A stretch of DNA of 64,000 nt from NCBI GenBank assembly GCA_033811195.1, contig JAPXOZ010000011.1, forward strand, positions 11,840-75,839. Direction: 5' to 3'. The notes below the pieces were generated by a model. It searched no databases. It saw only the letters and a program-made list of their open reading frames with translations, and was not told the DNA's origin. This document shows positions 61,839 to 64,000 of the stretch, piece by piece. Position numbers and translations under genes: made by a program. How positions within the stretch are numbered: position 1 is the stretch's first letter; the number at the start of each line of letters is the position of its first letter. This stretch comes from Cacconaster sp033811195 (lineage in GTDB: Bacteria > Bacteroidota > Bacteroidia > Bacteroidales > UBA932).

Positions 61839-62972
61839 ATGAAGAAAATCACCTTATTCGCACTGTGTGCTCTTCTGCTCACAACCTGTGCTCCTAAATC
61901 CTACCCGGAGTTTGAAAACGATCTCAACGCTTTCAGGGAAGAGATTGGAAATGTCGGCCTAGGAGTGGCAGTTGTGAAAGACAATAAGATCATCTACGAC
62001 AACTATTTCGGAGTTAAAAATCTTGAAACGGGAGAAAAAATTGATGCGGAAACCATTTTCAGGATTGCATCCATCTCCAAATCCTTTACTTCCACATCCC
62101 TCATGCAACTTGTAGAGCAGGGCAAAGTCACCCTCGATACCGATGTCAGCGATCTGATGGGATTCCCGGTACGCAATCCGAAATATCCTGAGAGAGTCAT
62201 CACTCTTGAGATGCTTCTCTCACACACCTCCGGTTTAAATGATTCCCAGGGATATTTCACACTCGATGTCATTAATCCCGCAACCAATCCCGACTATACA
62301 GCTTGCTACAACGAGTACGAGCCGGGCAAAGGCTACCAATATTGCAACCTCAACTTCAATATGGCCGGCACCATCCTTGAAAAACTTTCAGGAGAACGCT
62401 TTGACCAATATGTGGTAAACCATATACTCAATCCCCTCGGACTCTACGGTGGCTACAATATAGATGCGCTCGACTCAACCCGCTTCGCCACTCTCTATTC
62501 ATATAATTCGGAGAATGATAGTCTGGAAGCTCAACCCAGTGCATACAGATCGAGGGCTGAAGATATTGCCAACTACATAACCGGCTACACCACCCCTATT
62601 TTCTCCCCTACCGGCGGAATGAAGATTTCCACCTCCGACCTTGCAAAATATATGATGATGCATATGAATTATGGTCTCTATCCAGGTGCGCAGGAGCCTA
62701 TCATCTCCGAGGAGAGTTCCAAAAATATGCAGACTCCCCGCTCGGATGAGGAACACTACGGACTCGCTCTATGGCGCAATATGGACTATATTCCCGAAGT
62801 GGAATTTGTGGGTCATACCGGCAGTGCATACGGACTCAGAAGTGCAATGTTTTTCCAGCCTGAGGAGAAATATGGCTTTATCGTAATCAGTAGCGGAGCA
62901 AAGAAATCGGACGAGGAGTTGTTAAAGGGCATAATAAAACTCATGTACGACCATTTCATTGCAAATGAGTAA
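61839..62972 (+). CDS. Serine hydrolase of the beta-lactamase/class C family, lipoprotein
   Basis: A 377-residue secreted protein. It has a signal peptide and lipobox-like LLLTTC, then the class C fold motifs: SISK (Ser-x-x-Lys), YCN (Tyr-x-Asn, in YQYCNLNFNMAG) and HTG in place of KTG (VGHTGSAYG). These enzymes are often peptidases or esterases acting on cell-wall or D-amino-acid compounds; true beta-lactamase activity is not implied. The ATG at 61839 fits the signal peptide and the -7 box. It overlaps rsmA by 8 nt. Confidence 0.87.
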   Translation: MKKITLFALCALLLTTCAPKSYPEFENDLNAFREEIGNVGLGVAVVKDNKIIYDNYFGVKNLETGEKIDAETIFRIASISKSFTSTSLMQLVEQGKVTLDTDVSDLMGFPVRNPKYPERVITLEMLLSHTSGLNDSQGYFTLDVINPATNPDYTACYNEYEPGKGYQYCNLNFNMAGTILEKLSGERFDQYVVNHILNPLGLYGGYNIDALDSTRFATLYSYNSENDSLEAQPSAYRSRAEDIANYITGYTTPIFSPTGGMKISTSDLAKYMMMHMNYGLYPGAQEPIISEESSKNMQTPRSDEEHYGLALWRNMDYIPEVEFVGHTGSAYGLRSAMFFQPEEKYGFIVISSGAKKSDEELLKGIIKLMYDHFIANE

Positions 62973-63831
62973 ACCCCCCGAAACGATAAGAAAACCTGCT
63001 GTAAGGCCTAAAAAAGGTCTTGGACAGCATTTTCTGACAGATCAGACCATAGCGCGTACCATCGTCGATGCCTTTAAGGGCGTCGGCGATGGTACTTTTG
63101 ATGCACTCGAAATAGGTCCAGGAATGGGCGTGCTAACACAATACCTTCTTGCACGTGACGATCTAAACCTTAAAGTAATAGAAATAGATAGCGAATCGGT
63201 AAGATATCTGCTCGAAAAGTGGCCTCAATTAGGGCCCGTCCTTTACGAGGCTGACTTCCTAAAAACCAATCTCTCCAAACTCTTCGCGGGAAGGTTTTCA
63301 ATTATCGGCAATTTTCCTTACAACATCTCCTCTCAAATATTTTTCAAAGTTCTGGACTACAAAGATCAAGTGCCTGTAGTGGTCTGTATGATACAGAAAG
63401 AGGTAGCGGAAAGGATTGCAGCTCCTCCAGGTTCCAAAACATACGGCATACTCTCCGTACTTCTTCAGACATGGTATGATATAGAGTACCTCTTTACCGT
63501 AGAAGAAGGGGCCTTTGTGCCTCCTCCTAAGGTAAAATCGGCTGTAATCCGTCTTACACGCAACGATCGCACAGAGCTTGGCTGTGACGAAAGGCTTTTC
63601 AAAAGTGTAGTCAAAACTGCGTTCAATCAGCGCCGTAAAACACTCCGCAATTCCTTGAGACCTCTCATTGTGAGCCTCGCGGAGGTAGGCAAACAATCTG
63701 TAACAGAGCATCAAGTTGCTGATACACCACCGGAACAACTATCCTCCAACTCGATTCCATTTGCAGAAAAACGACCTGAGCAACTATCAGTAGAACAATT
63801 CATCACAATCACTCAGGCATTGGAGCAATGA
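62965..63831 (+). CDS. rsmA: 16S rRNA (adenine-1518/1519 N6)-dimethyltransferase
   Basis: A 288-residue enzyme dimethylating two adenines near the 3' end of 16S rRNA. It has KKGLGQHFLTD, ALEIGPGMGVLTQYLL (SAM motif I) and the catalytic NFPYNISS (variant of NLPYN), with PPKVKSAVIRL later. The C-terminal end (about 250-288) is an extra, low-similarity tail. The ATG at 62965 overlaps the upstream stop. A terminator follows. Confidence 0.94.
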   Translation: MSKPPETIRKPAVRPKKGLGQHFLTDQTIARTIVDAFKGVGDGTFDALEIGPGMGVLTQYLLARDDLNLKVIEIDSESVRYLLEKWPQLGPVLYEADFLKTNLSKLFAGRFSIIGNFPYNISSQIFFKVLDYKDQVPVVVCMIQKEVAERIAAPPGSKTYGILSVLLQTWYDIEYLFTVEEGAFVPPPKVKSAVIRLTRNDRTELGCDERLFKSVVKTAFNQRRKTLRNSLRPLIVSLAEVGKQSVTEHQVADTPPEQLSSNSIPFAEKRPEQLSVEQFITITQALEQ

Positions 63832-63834
63832 GAC

Positions 63835-63864
63835 AAAAAAAGGCGACCGGATGGTCGCCTTTTT
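63835..63864. terminator. Rho-independent terminator after rsmA
   Basis: An 8-bp G+C-rich stem (AGGCGACC at 63841-63848 with GGTCGCCT at 63853-63860), loop GGAT, flanked by a seven-A run and a T run. It can serve rsmA and the convergent partial gene. Confidence 0.85.
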
Positions 63865-63895
63865 AAGCTTTAGTAATGCTACTCGCTAATTATCA

Positions 63896-64000
63896 TTAGA
63901 AGCGGATGCCGAGCTTCAACTGAGGAAAAGCAAACGCTCTGATGTTGTGATTCATAGCATAGTATGCATCTTGTCCCTGCACTTGCAAGTGTAATAGCGA
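63896..64000 (-). CDS. C-terminal end of an outer-membrane barrel protein, partial
   Basis: The last 34 codons of a gene entering from the right. The frame ends ...NHNIRAFAFPQLKLGIRF, an amphipathic strand closing in Arg-Phe, as in outer-membrane beta-barrels. Too little is visible to say whether it is TonB-dependent or another barrel. The stop is 31 nt from the rsmA terminator. Confidence 0.55.
   Translation of the reverse strand, partial: SLLHLQVQGQDAYYAMNHNIRAFAFPQLKLGIRF

Overview
The window looks like a chromosomal segment of a Bacteroidota (Bacteroidales-type) bacterium. Reasons: repeated promoter elements of the Bacteroides type (-7 box TAnnTTTG, some with a -33 TTTG 19-20 bp upstream), absence of clear Shine-Dalgarno dependence, DUF4988-type lipoproteins, an S46 dipeptidyl-peptidase, an LptE-TPR-SecG cluster, tandem PspC/PadR genes, a GTPase-defective EF-G paralogue and a Mrp ATPase without CxxC. 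No phage, insertion sequence or CRISPR array was seen. The species cannot be named from the sequence alone.

Layout. 1-7207 (+): an envelope operon (lysophospholipid acyltransferase, Omp85-like barrel, three tandem paralogous lipoproteins). 7267-13600: a CDF metal transporter, a secreted phosphoesterase, a 1203-residue Ig-like/leucine-rich surface protein between two near-identical repeat tracts, and tRNA-Met. 13620-16979 (-): rpsL-rpsG-fusA-rpsJ, where the ribosomal run stops after rpsJ. 17156-21698 (-): citrulline/ornithine catabolism (ctlX-rocD), a U32 protein and a polyprenyl synthase. 21761-27977 (+): rsgA, a MATE pump and a complete GDP-D-glycero-D-manno-heptose cassette with a glycosyltransferase. 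28132-32984 (-): PspC-PadR-PspC, then sigma-54-type regulator-lptE-TPR-secG. 33092-38627: an OmpA-like TPR lipoprotein, then phosphoesterase-thyA-folA-NSS transporter (-). 38701-49015: ychF, a tandem SGNH lipoprotein, aspS, GNAT, mrp, yqeY, S46 peptidase and a glycerate kinase-RNase HII fusion. 49105-64000: EF-G2, lolD-like ATPase, trmN6, an ECF sigma operon, split transketolase, lepA, mutS-ABC permease, serine hydrolase-rsmA, and the end of an outer-membrane protein gene.

The signal that ordinary annotation does not explain is a dispersed family of degenerate 7-bp tandem repeats (NNAACTC, or GAGTTNN on the other strand). It occurs at eight places, usually between genes, twice ending within five bases of a start codon, and once inside a coding sequence, where it encodes a linker in the sigma-54-type regulator. 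Two copies flank the Ig/LRR gene as direct repeats.

Other points worth checking: the glycerate kinase-RNase HII fusion, the EF-G paralogue lacking the catalytic His and NKxD, a dead SGNH domain beside an intact one, five genes whose -7 box lies only 4-6 bases from the start codon (probably leaderless), three convergent gene pairs sharing a 4-bp stop-codon overlap, and the break in S10-operon synteny.
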